A DNA stretch of 64,000 nucleotides from Aphidius gifuensis (GCF_014905175.1 NC_057791.1:17798177-17862176); one strand, 5' to 3'. Numbered from the stretch's first letter, positions 12,670-25,700 are shown. Made by a program: numbers and translations. Notes: generated by a model not told the origin, from the letters alone.

Positions 12670-13548
12670 ATGGCATCACCTTGGGCAAAAATTAAACCAG
12701 TTGACGATGGAGCTGTAAGTTTACAACAGATTGCTGCTGAAGAAATTATCAAGAATCTTCAAGAAAAGTACAGTTAGAAATTATTTATTAAATTAATTAG
12801 ATAAAACAGTTTATCAATGTTAATTTATATTTTTTAATTCCAGAGAATTTCGTAAATATGAAAAGCCTATTGAGCCTGAAATAATTCAGGACATTACTGA
12901 AATTCCAGAGGAATTAATTTGTGAATTGGAGGGCACAAATGATGATGCAGCTATTGCACAATTATTGCAAAAGCAATTTAATCAAGAGTATGATTTAATG
13001 TTGAAAAAAACTGAAGAAAAATACAATGGTCGATCAAAAGGTAGTTTTATTTTACTATTACAAAATTTCTTTGATAATAAAAATTGTGTTTATTTTATTT
13101 TCAGTTGGAATATCTCTTTTGAATTATCGACAATGTCCAAGTTTAGATCCAGAGGATGAAAAATCATCAGCTGATGATGACAGTCGTGACCTAGATAGAT
13201 TTGTTGTAAGTTAAAAAAATAAAACAATCAATAAATCATTCAATTTAATAATTAAATTTTTGTTTTGTTTATCAGAGTGTTGAAAAGGAGTATGCTTCAA
13301 TACCAAGATGTGGTTACAAAAAGACAAATGAAGGATCTGAAATTGTAACAAAACATGACATGTTAATGTCATCAAGAATAAATGCATGTCGTGTACTTGA
13401 ATTTCCACCAGGTATATCAACTGGTGATACTGCTGGTTTTGATGTCAAATTAAATAACCAAGTGTTCAATGGTCTTCGCAATCATAGCTATGCTCATTGT
13501 TCTCGTGAAAAAGCCAAGACCAGACCACATCCAAAAACATCTCCATAA
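12670..13548 (+). CDS. RIOK3 N-terminal-domain protein lacking the RIO kinase domain
   Basis: Four exons (12670-12767, 12844-13040, 13105-13205, 13276-13548) join in frame to 222 aa. The whole protein matches the region in front of the kinase domain in RIO kinase 3: PWAKI near the start, an acidic ILRE-like segment, NQEYDLMLKKTEEKYNG, SKVGISLLNYRQCPS, then VTKHD and DVKLNNQVFNGLRNHSY. In RIOK3 the last of these leads into the RIO kinase domain. Here the frame ends about 20 residues later at TAA, directly followed by an A17 run. No RIO kinase sequence follows before NUP42 ends on the other strand at 13817. Introns are intact, so it is not a retrocopy. It may be a stand-alone adaptor, a split gene whose kinase half lies elsewhere, or a decaying duplicate. 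Confidence 0.8.
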
Positions 13549-13816
13549 AAAAAAAAAAAAAAACTAAAAAAAACTTGTTCATCAATATATTTATCATTTA
13601 TATATTTATTTTAAATTATTTCAGCTGGACAATGATTAATAAATTAAAATGACTATAAAGAAAATTATTGTAGAAAATATAATTTGTATTGATACATCAG
13701 GTTTTGGAAGAATTATTATTATTAAATATGTTTTTCAAAAACAACAAAAATCAAAATTAAATCTTCCTCGGCGAAAAAAAATTACTTTTCTTTTTTTTTT
13801 AATTATAAAGTTGTCC

Positions 13817-15884
13817 TTATTTACATTCTGAAAGTTCAATTGACGGTGGTTTAATGGGAATTTTTCCAAGAATAAATTGTTCTGCCATGAACATTTGTTT
13901 TTCATCATCAGTGAGTTCAGAGTCATCAGTATATATTTTTTTATCTCTAGCTAATCCAGCTGACATTCCACCAAATGTTGTGCCAGAAGCAGTAACACCA
14001 AGAACAGCTGACATTTGTTGAGCATTTTGAGCAAATGGATTACTGATTGATGATGTTGATGTTGTAGAAGCAAATGGTGTACTTGGTGTACTAGCATAAG
14101 CTGGTGCATTTCCATAGCCTTGATTTGATGAAACACTTGTAAATACACTTGTTCCAAATCCAGAATTAACATCAACACTTTGATTGCCAAAATTATTATT
14201 ACCAAAAGTAGAAGTTGAATTAATTGATCCACCAAATGGACTAGAATTTGTCATTGTTGATGATACAGCATTACCAAATGGTGATGTTGTATTTTGTCCA
14301 TTATTTTGAAATAAATTTTGTTGTTGTGGTGTTGTTGCAAGTGCAGCAAAACTATTTGTATTACCAGCTGATCCACCAAATGTATTTGATGTTGTTGTGC
14401 TTGATCCAAAAACACTATTTGTCATATTGAATGCTGGCTGTGCACCAAAGCCTTGATTTTGTTGTGCTGATGAAAATGTAGTTGAATTACTAAATACTGG
14501 CGCACCACCAAATGCCGATCCTGATGATACTGGCTTTTGTTGACTAAATATTGATGATGAATTTGATAATGCTGGCTGTGATGAGCCAAATATTGATCCA
14601 GCTGATTGTGTTGGTGTTATTGTTGTTGCACCACCATATAAAGTACCAGTTGCTGATGGCACACCACCAAATGGTGATGTTGTTGTTTGTGTATTTGAAA
14701 ATATATTTTGTTGTGGAGTTTGTGCTGTACTACCAAATGCACTGGGCTGTCCAAATACAGATGTACCAGTTGTACTACCACTAACAACACCACTTGTACT
14801 ACCACCAAATATTGATGAAGAAGATTGTGGATTTGATGAAGTAAATCCTGGCATATTTTGATTACCACCAAATACTGAATTTGTCGAATTTACTGCACCA
14901 CCAAATATTGAATTTGTTGATGGTGATTGAGTAGAAAAAACTGGAGCTCCACCAAATGATGGCTGTCCACCAAAAACAGATGGTGTATTAGTTGTCATTC
15001 CACGACTAAATATTCCTGATGCTGTTGTTGTTGATGATGATGCTGGTGTACCAAAATTACTTCCTGTTGTAGCACCAAATGGACTAGTAGCTGTTGCTGA
15101 TGTAAATGATTTATTTGAAAATCCAGTTTCTCTATTATTTTTGTGTATTTTATCCTATTTTATAAAAAATACAAAATGAGTATTTAAAAAAATGTCTTTA
15201 TACAAAATATAATTAAATTATTAACTTACCAACATTACAAGAAGTTCATTTGATGGATTTTTTAAAAATTCTCTTTTTCTACTCATTTCTTGACATAATT
15301 GTTGAAATTGAAGTTTCTAAATATTAAAAGAAAAAAGATACGATAGTAGTAGTAATTAAACAATATGATTTTATTGAATAATTATTTTATTATTAAGATA
15401 TTAAGATACTAACTGTTTGATCAACAGTACCAGACTTTTGAGCCTGATACATTTCCCATCTAACTTCTTCAGGTGATACATCATTCATATCTGGAATACA
15501 AGCATGATCTTTTGTTGGACTAAAACATGACAAGGGCCATTGTCCACCACGTTCAGCTAAAAGCATTTCTTCTCCAACAATTGCCCTGTATATTTCAAAA
15601 CAAAACAACCAAACAAATAAATTCAGGAACAATTTTAGTTAAATATAAATTTATTTTTTTATAAAATAAATATACTCACAGTGTTTTGGTTCCTTGGCCA
15701 CCTGGTAAAATCATTTTGATGATTATTAAAAAATTATTTATTATTAATTAATAGTTCATTTAATATTTAGACATAATATTTATAATTTTTTTTAATATTA
15801 AATGATAAACTTACTTGAGTGTTCATTTTTACATGCATTGCCAAATCGACAATTACCAGACAAATAATACTGGCACAAAACCAT
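13817..15884 (-). CDS. NUP42: FG nucleoporin NUP42 (NUPL2/hCG1)
   Basis: Cytoplasmic-face nuclear pore protein that helps mRNA export with GLE1 and DDX19. Five exons (15815-15884, 15680-15701, 15414-15585, 15230-15316, 13817-15154) give 562 aa. The N-terminus is a CCCH zinc finger with Cys4, Cys12, Cys18 and His22 (CX7CX5CX3H). Next come a conserved segment (RGGQWPLSCFSPTKD, ISPEE-like VSPEEVRWEMY) and a short helical region. A long low-complexity region rich in FG and FGG with S/T/N/Q spacers follows. The end, FILGKIPIKPPSIEL, is the GLE1-binding tail typical of NUP42. Exon 2 is a 22-nt microexon. The gene converges on the RIOK3-like gene with 268 bp between stops. Confidence 0.95.
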
Positions 15885-16545
15885 TGTTTATATTATTTTC
15901 TAATTATACTAATTTTATGCTTTAGCTAGTAAATATTTACAAAAATGATAATGTGTCAAACGAAATAAATAATAATTTTCTCTCTCTTTCTAAACTCTGT
16001 CTTCTTTACCGACTAGAATTTTTTTTTTTTGTTTTTGTTTGCTCGGTTTAAATTTTTTTCCTCATGTCATCCTTAAAAAACCCAGTAATGAAAATCATAA
16101 TATATATTGTAATTAATTTATTTATATTTATATTGTTTTATTATAATTATTATTATTTATTTTATCAGTTTTATTTTAAATGGCCCCAGGCTTTTACGCC
16201 ACCACTTATTCTGGGTCAAAAAACAGATAATGACGTTAAAAAAAAATAACTAATGATTCAAGGAATACACAAACTAACAATAAAAAAATATACATAAATA
16301 TATGAATCACTTCTTGAGTGTTGAAGTCTGATGATTAAAAATAAAAATAGTCAAATAACAGGAAAAAAAAAACAATAAACAACTACAAGTGTTTTACAAT
16401 AGAAAAGTGTGAAAATATTTTTATTACTTAAAAAAAAATTTATTAACCATAGTTTATTTAAAATAATATTGTGAAATAAAAATATAAATATTGTTTGTTA
16501 AAATAAAAGTTTATTTATCAAATATAATTATAAATTAAATAAAAA
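15885..16545. promoter_or_regulatory. Divergent promoter region, NUP42 and PDI-LRR gene
   Basis: A 661-bp gap between two outward-facing start codons. AT-rich throughout, with a more complex patch at about 15985-16060 and GGCCCCAGGCTTTTACG at about 16181. No core element was placed with confidence. Confidence 0.45.
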
Positions 16546-19139
16546 ATGGAAGTTGAAAGAATCATTAGTGAGAATCAAGGTCTCTCAATTGACAAAAATA
16601 ATTTTGAGTATTCTCTTCAAACTGATAATGGAATACTTTTTATTTATTGTAAGTATTAAATGTTTATTTGTATTTATTTAATCAATAATAATCAAATTGT
16701 TTATTGTTTTTTTTATATTTTTTTGCTATTAGATAAACCGTCAAACGAACATTGCATTGCTGTTGTGCCAAAATTTACCCAAGCAGCACCACATTTTTTA
16801 GAGAGCATAACAAAAATAAAAACTCCAATGAGTGATAAAAAATTAATTGAACTATCAGAATCACAAAGAGTACGTCGTGTATTAACACTTGAAAAAAAAG
16901 ATACAACTGTAACGTATTTTGGACCACTTGTTATTGATGATATTATTAACTGGACAATTCGACAAGTTGATCCAACAAATGAGCCACCATCACCACCACT
17001 AAAAACAATTGATTCACAAGAAATATCAATTGTTGATTTTTCAAATAATGTATTTTTTACAATACTCAGTACAAATTATCAACATAAAATACTCAAAATA
17101 CCAGATCAAAATGAATTTTTTAATGATTATCAATTTGAAGATGAAACTCTGCTGTTATTTAAAAAATTTAATAAAAAACAATCAGTATTTGAGGGCCAAA
17201 TGGACATAAATAAACTTGAAAATTTTATAAAAAAATATTCATTACCATTGATCATTGATTACAATAGAAAATATCATGATAATATATTTAAATGTGGTTT
17301 TAAAAATTATTTATACATAACATTAAATAGAAATGCAAAAGTTGATTTTAATAAACTTGTTGATGATATTAAAGAGTGTGCTAAATTTTTTAAAAATACA
17401 ATTATGTTTGTTTTGTCAGATATTCATAATGACAATGATATGAAATTTTTAGCAAGTGTTCTTGGTATGAAAAAGGATGATCCACCAAATGAAATACAAA
17501 CATTAAATAATACAATACAATCGAGTGAAATTTTAAATGATTATAATCATGATGTTGATGAAGATTATGATGATGCTGCTGATGTAAATTATAATTTTGA
17601 TGATAAAGAAAATAGCTATATGATGCAGTGTTATCCAGATCAGTATTTGTCAAGACCAGATATTAAAAAGGTAACTTGGAAGCTCATTAAATATTTAAAA
17701 ATTATTATTAACAAATTTTTTTGTCATTTTGTGTTTGGATATTTAGCTTGCTGAATACTTTGATGAGTCAAAAAATATTGGAACGATTAAATTGAATCCA
17801 AACTCATATTGTGGAGAGAATGGAATAGCAAATAATTCATCTCATGTTTTGTTGTACAACAAAGTTACTAACAAGGTAATTGAGATCATTTAATATTATA
17901 TTTTTTAATTATTAATATGAAAAATTAACTCATACAGGTATTTGGATATATTGATGAAAATAAAATTAACTCACTTGTTAATTATGTCGATTCTAATAGA
18001 CGTATTAGTATTAAAAAATTAAATTCAATTTGGCATAGTGTTGGTAACTGTCTTTGTCTAAATAATGATACTAAAAATTATTATAATCCAGAAGACGTAT
18101 TGACTCAGTATGGAAGTCAATTATTAAATTTAAATTACGATGATTCATTAAAAATTTTATCTTTAATTGAAAAATACTGTTGTAATCTTAGAAAGTTAAC
18201 AATTCAAATGGATATATTTCCAACAAATGATTTAATATCAGCATTATCAAGAATGGAAAAATTAGAAATAATTGAAATTTGTAAAATTTCACAGAATAAA
18301 AATCACATTTTTTTAAATTTTTTAAATCAACTTCCAGAAAATATTAAGAATATTCAAATTATCAGCAGTGTTTTTCCAAAAATTAAAAAGTTGAAGTTTA
18401 ATAATAATTATGTGAGTTGTTATTTTTTACTTTTTTTAATTTAAAATAATTTATAAATTCAAAATTATTTTTTTCTTGCTAGGTGTTTAGGAGATTTAAT
18501 CATCTGCAAATACTCAAAATGGAATTTTTCGAGTTCCATGAAAATGTAATGAAAGAAATTGGTAAATTAAAATCACTTGTTAATTTAAATTTAAATTATT
18601 GTGTTATAAAAAGTGGAATTTATTTTATTGATAATTTAGAAAATATAAAATATCTCAGTTTGATGCATGTTGATAAAGTTGATGATGATTTTTTACTCAG
18701 CATCGTTAATAATTGCAAAAATATAATAAAATTAAATTTATCATTTTGTAAATCAATTAGTCATTTTGGTTTTAATGAATTATTGAGATTAAATAATTTA
18801 AAATATTTAAAATTAATGGGTACATGTGTACGAGATATTGAAATTGGTAAATTTAAAAATTTACATAAATTATTTTGCCATGGTTGTTATAATATAAGTG
18901 ACATTGGAATTTTAAAAATGGTACAAAATTCACCGTGCCTTGAACGTCTAGGTCTTCTTGAGACAAATGTTACATTTAATATTGTTGAATTTTTGGATAG
19001 CTATACATCCAATCGAACGAATAATATTATTTTACATATAAAAGTTGATGAAGTTGCTACGTATGGAATAATTGGCAATAAACCAATCGAAATAACTTCA
19101 CCATTTTTAAAAATGTCTACAAGCTCAAGCAATATTTAA
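16546..19139 (+). CDS. PDI-like pseudoenzyme fused to leucine-rich repeats
   Basis: Five exons (16546-16648, 16733-17670, 17747-17875, 17938-18411, 18483-19139) give 766 aa. Residues 25-108 resemble the PDI a domain, but the WCGHC site reads SNEHC (38-42), so only the second cysteine remains. Residues about 130-285 match the b and b' domains (LLLFKKF, FEG, LPLIIDYNRKY). An acidic linker at 305-328 replaces the end of b'. A degenerate a' domain without CxxC spans about 328-415. The same exon runs on without a stop into LRRs with F-box/LRR-style repeats (LNLNYC, KYLKLMGT, CYNISD, CLERLGL) to the end. There is no signal peptide and no KDEL, so an ER role is unlikely. The function is unknown. The next gene is its paralogue without LRRs. 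Confidence 0.82.
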
Positions 19140-19633
19140 TTATTTATTCATGTTAAAAACTTAATCTTAAAAAAATCTTTTAAAAAATGTTAAAATGATT
19201 AGTAAATAATACAAAAATTTATATAAAGTGTAAAGAAATTTTTTATCTACAAAAAATAAATAAAATTGATAAGAAAATGGTTATTTTTTTTTTCTTTTGT
19301 TGAATATTTTTGTTGACGAGTTTATTTGATATTTTTAAAACTATCCTTCATGTTGAGGTAAAATAAAAAATAAAAAAACACATGAGTAAGATAAATGAAA
19401 AAAAAAAAAGATAGAAAATCCTTATCAATTTTTTCTATTGATTATTATATTGGCTTTTTTTTTTTATTTTTACTCAATGCTCATATACTTTTCTATCCAA
19501 GTATTTTCACAAAAATATTTATCATTTAGTCTAACTCGTTTGTGTCCACGTCGACAAACAAGTTGTCCAGTTAAAAATTTTATAAATATTAAATTGATTT
19601 GTGATTAATAATTTATTGTTTTAAAAAAAAATA
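19140..19633. other. Spacer between the two PDI-like genes
   Basis: AT-rich, no coding signal. It holds the 3' end of the PDI-LRR gene (AATAAA-like motif near 19256) and the presumed promoter of the next gene, with a more complex patch at about 19525-19570 (TCGTTTGTGTCCACGTCGAC). Confidence 0.5.
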
Positions 19634-21217
19634 ATGGAAACGTTTAAAATGAACCATTTTGAAAAGACTCTAAGTAAGTATATTATTATTATCAATAATT
19701 ATTTTCAATTTATTTTTATATTTATTTATTTATCATAATAATGAAATATTTTTTTAACTGACTTTTTAATTTTATTTTCTAGAAATTTCATCATCACTTG
19801 AAAAATTTATGAAATCAAAATTAGATAATAAACTTGGTGAAATGAGTAGAAAAAGAATATTATCAAAGTGTTATAATGAAAGAAAAGAGTGTTTAAATAA
19901 TTGTGGCTTAAAATGGATTAACAAGGAAAATAATGTAGACAAAAATATGATAAATGTTAGTGAGCTTTTTACATGGTTGCTGGAACAAGTAGATCATTGG
20001 AAAGTTATGGAGTCATTAAATGATATTCAGGCAAAAATTAAATCACATGATGTTACAATTATTGGTTTTTTTTATGATGAAAATTCAAGTGGTGCAAAGA
20101 TCTTCAAAGAGGTAGCAAATAATTATAAAGAATATCTTTGTGGTTTGGTTAATAGCAAAAGAATTTTTGATGAATACAATGCAAAGGACGAAACAATAAT
20201 ATTGTTTAAAAAATTTGATGAGAGTCAAACAATATTTAATGGTAAATTAGTAGCTGATGAAATTGAAAGTTTTATTGATGTTAATTCATTGCCTTCAATT
20301 GTACACTATGACAGTAAATATCGTGAAAAAATATATTCAAGTGGCTATGAAAATCATTTGTATATTTGCAAGAGTAAAAATGATCATGATTTTGATGAAT
20401 TTATTGATGGAATAAAAAATTCAGCTGAACAGTTTAGAGGCAAAATGATGTTTGTTATATTTGATGTTGATAATGATGATGAAATGAATTTTTTATCAAG
20501 CTCACTTGGCATAGAAAGAGACCAATTACCTTCAATTATATTTGATGGTATTTTTGGTGAGGAGAGACTATTGCACAAACCAGAAAATCCATTTGTTACT
20601 GTTGAAAATATTACGAAATTCATTGAACAGTTTTATGATGATGGAATAATAAAATTAATTTTAGAACAAGATTTGCCACAGGATTGGAATGAACAAATGG
20701 TTAAAATTGTTGCAGGTGATAATTTTTCTAAAGTTGTACTTGACACAAGTAAACATGTGCTTGTTTTATTTTATCAACCTGATAGACATCTTGAACTTGA
20801 AATGATTATGAATGAGGTATTTGTTTTTATTATATAAAATAAACTTTAAACAATATAGTTAAATTATAATAATAAATTTATTTATTTTAGCTTGCTGATG
20901 AGTTTAGAAATTATGATGATATTGGCTTTGCTAAATTAAATCTCCAGGCAAATAATCTTGAAGTTGCAACATCACCAACTGATGCTGATATTTCGTTGTA
21001 CAAAAAAGAAACAAACGAGGTATTTTAATTTTCATTTTTATTATTAACAATATACTTTTTAAATTATATTTAATTTTGTTTTATTTATTTTTTTTAATTT
21101 CAGCACGTTGTGTATTATGGTGAACAAACTAAGGCTGAACTTAAAAAATTCATCAATTCTACTTTGGACAATTCAAATACAAATGTTTTTTATGCAAAAA
21201 AAATTACACTTAATTAA
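19634..21217 (+). CDS. PDI-like pseudoenzyme, b-b'-a' type
   Basis: Four exons (19634-19673, 19783-20816, 20891-21019, 21104-21217) give 438 aa. The N-terminal a domain is reduced to its last helix (ELFTWLLEQV). A b domain follows (DVTIIGFF at 103, ILFKKFDESQTIFNG), then a b' domain (LPSIVHYDSKY from 183) and the PDI linker LPQDWNEQMVKIVAGDNFSK at about 311. The a' domain starts VLVLFYQP, but the CGHC site is replaced by DRHLE and shortened by about two residues, so no redox cysteines remain. No signal peptide or KDEL-type tail is seen. Exon 3 is 129 nt in phase 0, exactly as in the upstream PDI-LRR gene, which supports tandem duplication. It may act as a chaperone-like binding protein, possibly cytosolic; that is inference. 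Confidence 0.83.
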
Positions 21218-22726
21218 AAAAAAAAAAAAGACATTGATCTGACTAATTAATTGATAAATTTTTTTAACAAATTAATGAATAAAAAAAAAAATAATTTATA
21301 CTACTAGGTTTATTATTTTCTCACAAGGAAGAAATTTTGTCACATTTTTATTTTATTTTTTTTTTAACAAAAAATATCACGAATATGTTTGTTTTAAAAA
21401 TATATATTTATTTTTTTTTTTTTTTGAATTTTTTATTTATTGTTAATTGAGGAAGTATAATCCACATAAACGATCTAGCGTTTTTATAATTTTTTTCTTC
21501 CTTTTCATTTGTCATTTTATTATTTAAATTTATTGAGATTAAATTATTAATAAAATTAACTCGAGACAATAATTAACTGTGCAGTCATTAAATTGTTTAA
21601 AAAACATTTAAAATACATCGAAAACAATATTACAGTCAAAGTAAAAAAAAAAGAATTAAAAAAAAAAAATTGATTTCGATATATATATTAACGCAAGCTA
21701 TTTATGATAATTTTGAGCGTTTGTGAATTTTAAATTCTCTATTACATTGTCTATTTTTATTCCTATGTCTATTTTAATTATGTAATTTGCTTTTTTATGT
21801 TTTTGTTTTGGTCCCATGAGATTCCACGATCTACAATACCTCGACTAATTGTGGGAGAGTTCAGTGCTTATTTCGCCACAATCATCGATGATGTGTTACA
21901 AAAAAATAAACAAAAAAAAGAACAACAATATTTTTTTTTTTAATTTCTCATCGTTGATTTAGGCGATCGAGGAATATCTGCAGGGAAAAACTAATGGAAA
22001 TTTTGAAACGCTTGGCACAAATAGATTTTACTAATAAAAAAAAAAAAATAATAATTAATTTCAAACTTAAAAAATAACACGTATTTTACATTTTTTTTTT
22101 CTTTCTTTTGTAAATAATTGTTTTGCTATTTAACATTTTATCATACAACAATCAATTGTTGATATTTAAATTTATTTATTTATTTTTTTTTGTGTTTTTT
22201 TTTTTTCACTTTTCGGTAATGCACTTTTTAATTGTTCAAAAAATTCACATAGATATTAATAAAAAATTCTAATACAATTAAAATATGAAAAATATTAATT
22301 TTATCGAAAACAAATTATTATTTTTATTATTATTTACAGTGTTAAGATTGTTTTTATTTTTTTTAAGTTTTAGTTTTTTTTTTTTTTTGTCGTATAAAAA
22401 ATAAACGAAAGCAAATAACGGAAGAACTTCGGCGTAAAAAGACGAACTAACATTATTTTTAATAATAATTTGTTTTATTTTTTAAATCCCTCATTCAGCA
22501 CCCGAGATTTTGGGCATTTTATAAGGCCCCATTTTCGATAAATTTTAATTATCTTTTAAGATTTTAATTTTTCACTATTTAATTTACGTTTTTTAAATGT
22601 TCTTTCATATTTTTTTTTCTATATTTTTTATCGAAGTTTTATTTGGCTATATAATATTATAATTGTAAATATAAATTATATACATATCGTGAAAATTTGA
22701 TTTTCATTTTATAGTTGAAATGTATA
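21218..22726. other. Intergenic region, 3' UTRs
   Basis: No coding frame supported. GC-richer patches at about 21815-21895, 21940-22025 and 22485-22545 interrupt the poly-A/T. They probably belong to the long 3' UTR of the minus-strand sphingomyelin-synthase-like gene. Confidence 0.5.
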
Positions 22727-25700
22727 CTAACTGTCACGATTTGGATGCTTGGCAAGAAATTTTCGAGGCCAGGGTAAAGGCCATTCATACTGTCGTGGCA
22801 CAACTCCACCAACATTTTTTTCAAAATATTTAAATAGTGGAAACCACCAAAGTCGTGCCAAAAAATTGTTTGGTCCATGCAACTAGAAATAATAATTAAA
22901 TTATATTATCATATACATATTTATCATTATGTCAATTAATATATTAAAAAAAGAAAATAAAAAATAATACCTTTAAAATAGGATTATTAGCCATTGTATG
23001 ATAAATAAACCAAAGTCTTGTTGTTACCCAATAAGCAATGATAACATCAATCGTATAATGACCATGTGAAATAAGAACCATAACAACACCGACAAATGCT
23101 GTAATACCTGCCAGCCAATGTATCGGTTTACATCTTTTCGGTGAATCTAAATGAAGATAAAATATTTATAAAATATAATTATTAAATACTATTTATAATG
23201 TAACATAATATTAAGCTTACATTCTTTGATGATAAGATAACATAAAACAAGTATTGTCGTGTGTCCACTGAATATAAAATCACCACAATATGTATGTTTA
23301 CCATTAATTGCAAGACCAAAACCAGATATTAATTGTATCACTCTTTTAGCAATAATAAGTGGAGTTGTATGATTTAATTTTGGACTACAAAAATATGTTT
23401 TACTTGACATTGGCATAACAGTAACATAAAATGTTATACTTCTCATCATATAAAGTAATCCCATGAGTATAAATATTCTTCTCATTATAATAAATCTATA
23501 TAACAAAAAACAAAACAATTTTATTAATACGTTAATGAAATTGGTTGAAGTAACATTTTAATACTGACCTATGCTTGTGAAATATAATAAATATCATTGC
23601 TGCATTTGATGATACAACAATTAAAACTTCAGACACACTCAGTGCCCAATCTTGTGCCTCAACATTGTCAAGAACAATATCTGGCAATGGACCATAAACT
23701 GCACGATCCGGTACTCTTTCGTGTAACATTGCTAATGATGTTGTTGTTAAAATAAAATTAAATGCCATAAACAAACATGCTGAAATATAAAATAAAAACA
23801 ATCATTATAGTTGATTAGACTTTTGTTTTTTTACATGAATAATAATATTGTCATGATTAAATGAAATTTAAACACATCACAAAGTTTATAATTATCACAA
23901 GATAAGATAAAAAATAAAAATCATCGTTAATAAAATTATGTGAAAGCGAAAAAAACATAATTACAAAAAAAAAAATATAAATATAAACATCAAGTATATT
24001 TACCAAGAAATGTTTTCCATTTTTCTTTTGGAAATCTTGGCTCTTCTCTGAGTGGTACTGGTATATCAATTTTAACAATTCCACTACCATTTTGTATACA
24101 TTGACGTGAATGATTATCATTATCCATTTTATTATTATCATTATTATTATCATCATCATCATCATAATAATCACTGCTTGTGCCAACACCACCTCCACCA
24201 CTACCAACTCCACTACCCCATCTTTCTTTTGTTTTATTAATAGGTGCACCAGGTAATAATGGTTGTCTTTGATATATATCACTTGTTTGTGCCATACCAC
24301 TTGTACTTCCATCAACTGCTGCCTCAATATCTCTATCGTTACCCTCTCTGTTGTGTGGCAATGCACGATCGAAACTCCCGTAATCACTGTGAAGATTCGT
24401 AGGCTTGTGATCCAATACCATCCTGCAAAACAAATAAATAATAATCAATATCACGATATTTGTTTTTTTTTTTTTTCATATATTTTTTTTTATCATGTTA
24501 AATAATGATGCTAGTGCAAAAGAGCAACATTAATTTTTATATTATTTTTTTTTTCTCTTCCTTTTTTTAGCAGAGAAAAAAAATCTAAATTATTATTATT
24601 ATATGAAATTTCTTTAACTCCAGACCTTGATGATTTTCTAATTTTTTTTTTCTTTTTATATGGCTTTTATTAACGAGTTTAGTTGTATTAATAAATGCCC
24701 CCATATGTCCCAGTTCTTTAACTTCTTTAATAGATAAATTTCACGTTGTTATGTTGAGACGTCAAAAGCTCATGACAACTCATTTTATTTCATTATATAT
24801 TGTTTAAATAATTGAATTATTATATTTTATTTTCATTACAAATCTATTCAATTTCCGGTTTATTTAAATCAATATAACTAGCTGACTTTAGTCACGTTTT
24901 TTTATTCTATTTTTAAATCTTTTTGATAATAGAAAAAAATATTTTAACACAAAAATATGTGACACACAATATAGACTTTATAATGTCAAGAAGATTTCAT
25001 TTTTTAAAATGTTGAAACATACCTATGTGTACTTTTTTTTGTGTCAATCAATTTTTAAATAGTATTTATATTTTTTTCTTGACAAAATTTAACTACAAAT
25101 AATAAAAAGTAATATTACTTTGCCATCATCACATACAAGGTATTTATCAAGGTTTTTTGTTATCATCATGCCTCGCCTACTACATATTTAAAAAACTTAA
25201 CAACCGATAGAATACAAATAAAAACAAGGTCTCTTCACACACATATAAACTCGATAAATCAAATATAATTTAATGACAATATTAAAAAATACTATTGATA
25301 TATTTCATCATTTAAAAATATTTATTTTTACAATTTATTTTAATTTTTTTTTTCCTTCAAATATTAATACTATTTTTATTATTATTCAAATATTAATTAG
25401 TTTTTTTTTTTTTCAATTAATAATTTTTAATTTAATTTTACTTTAATAATCAATTGCTTACATGTTCAGCACCTGCAAGGGCAGCTGAATTTTCAAGGTC
25501 AAATTGACTATTATATACGTCTTTGATGAGAAGTTAAAAAAATATTCCATGACTCACAATTTATTTTTATGTTGGCTAGACTCGAGTTGAGGGATATTAT
25601 CTTTTTTTTTTTTCATTAATATTTTTATATATATAAAAAAAAAAAAAACTTAGATATTATCATTAAACAAATTAAATTCTTCATCATTAAACTGACGATT

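Noticed and set aside
14248..14871. Several long open frames opposite and within the NUP42 FG region
   Set aside because: They are shadows of the repetitive FG coding sequence, with Leu/His/Gln-rich nonsense composition; the minus-strand FG frame explains the region.
23857..24387. 176-codon alternative minus-strand frame over the second exon of the sphingomyelin synthase-like gene
   Set aside because: Wrong frame of the same exon; the correct frame links through splice sites to the conserved transmembrane domains.
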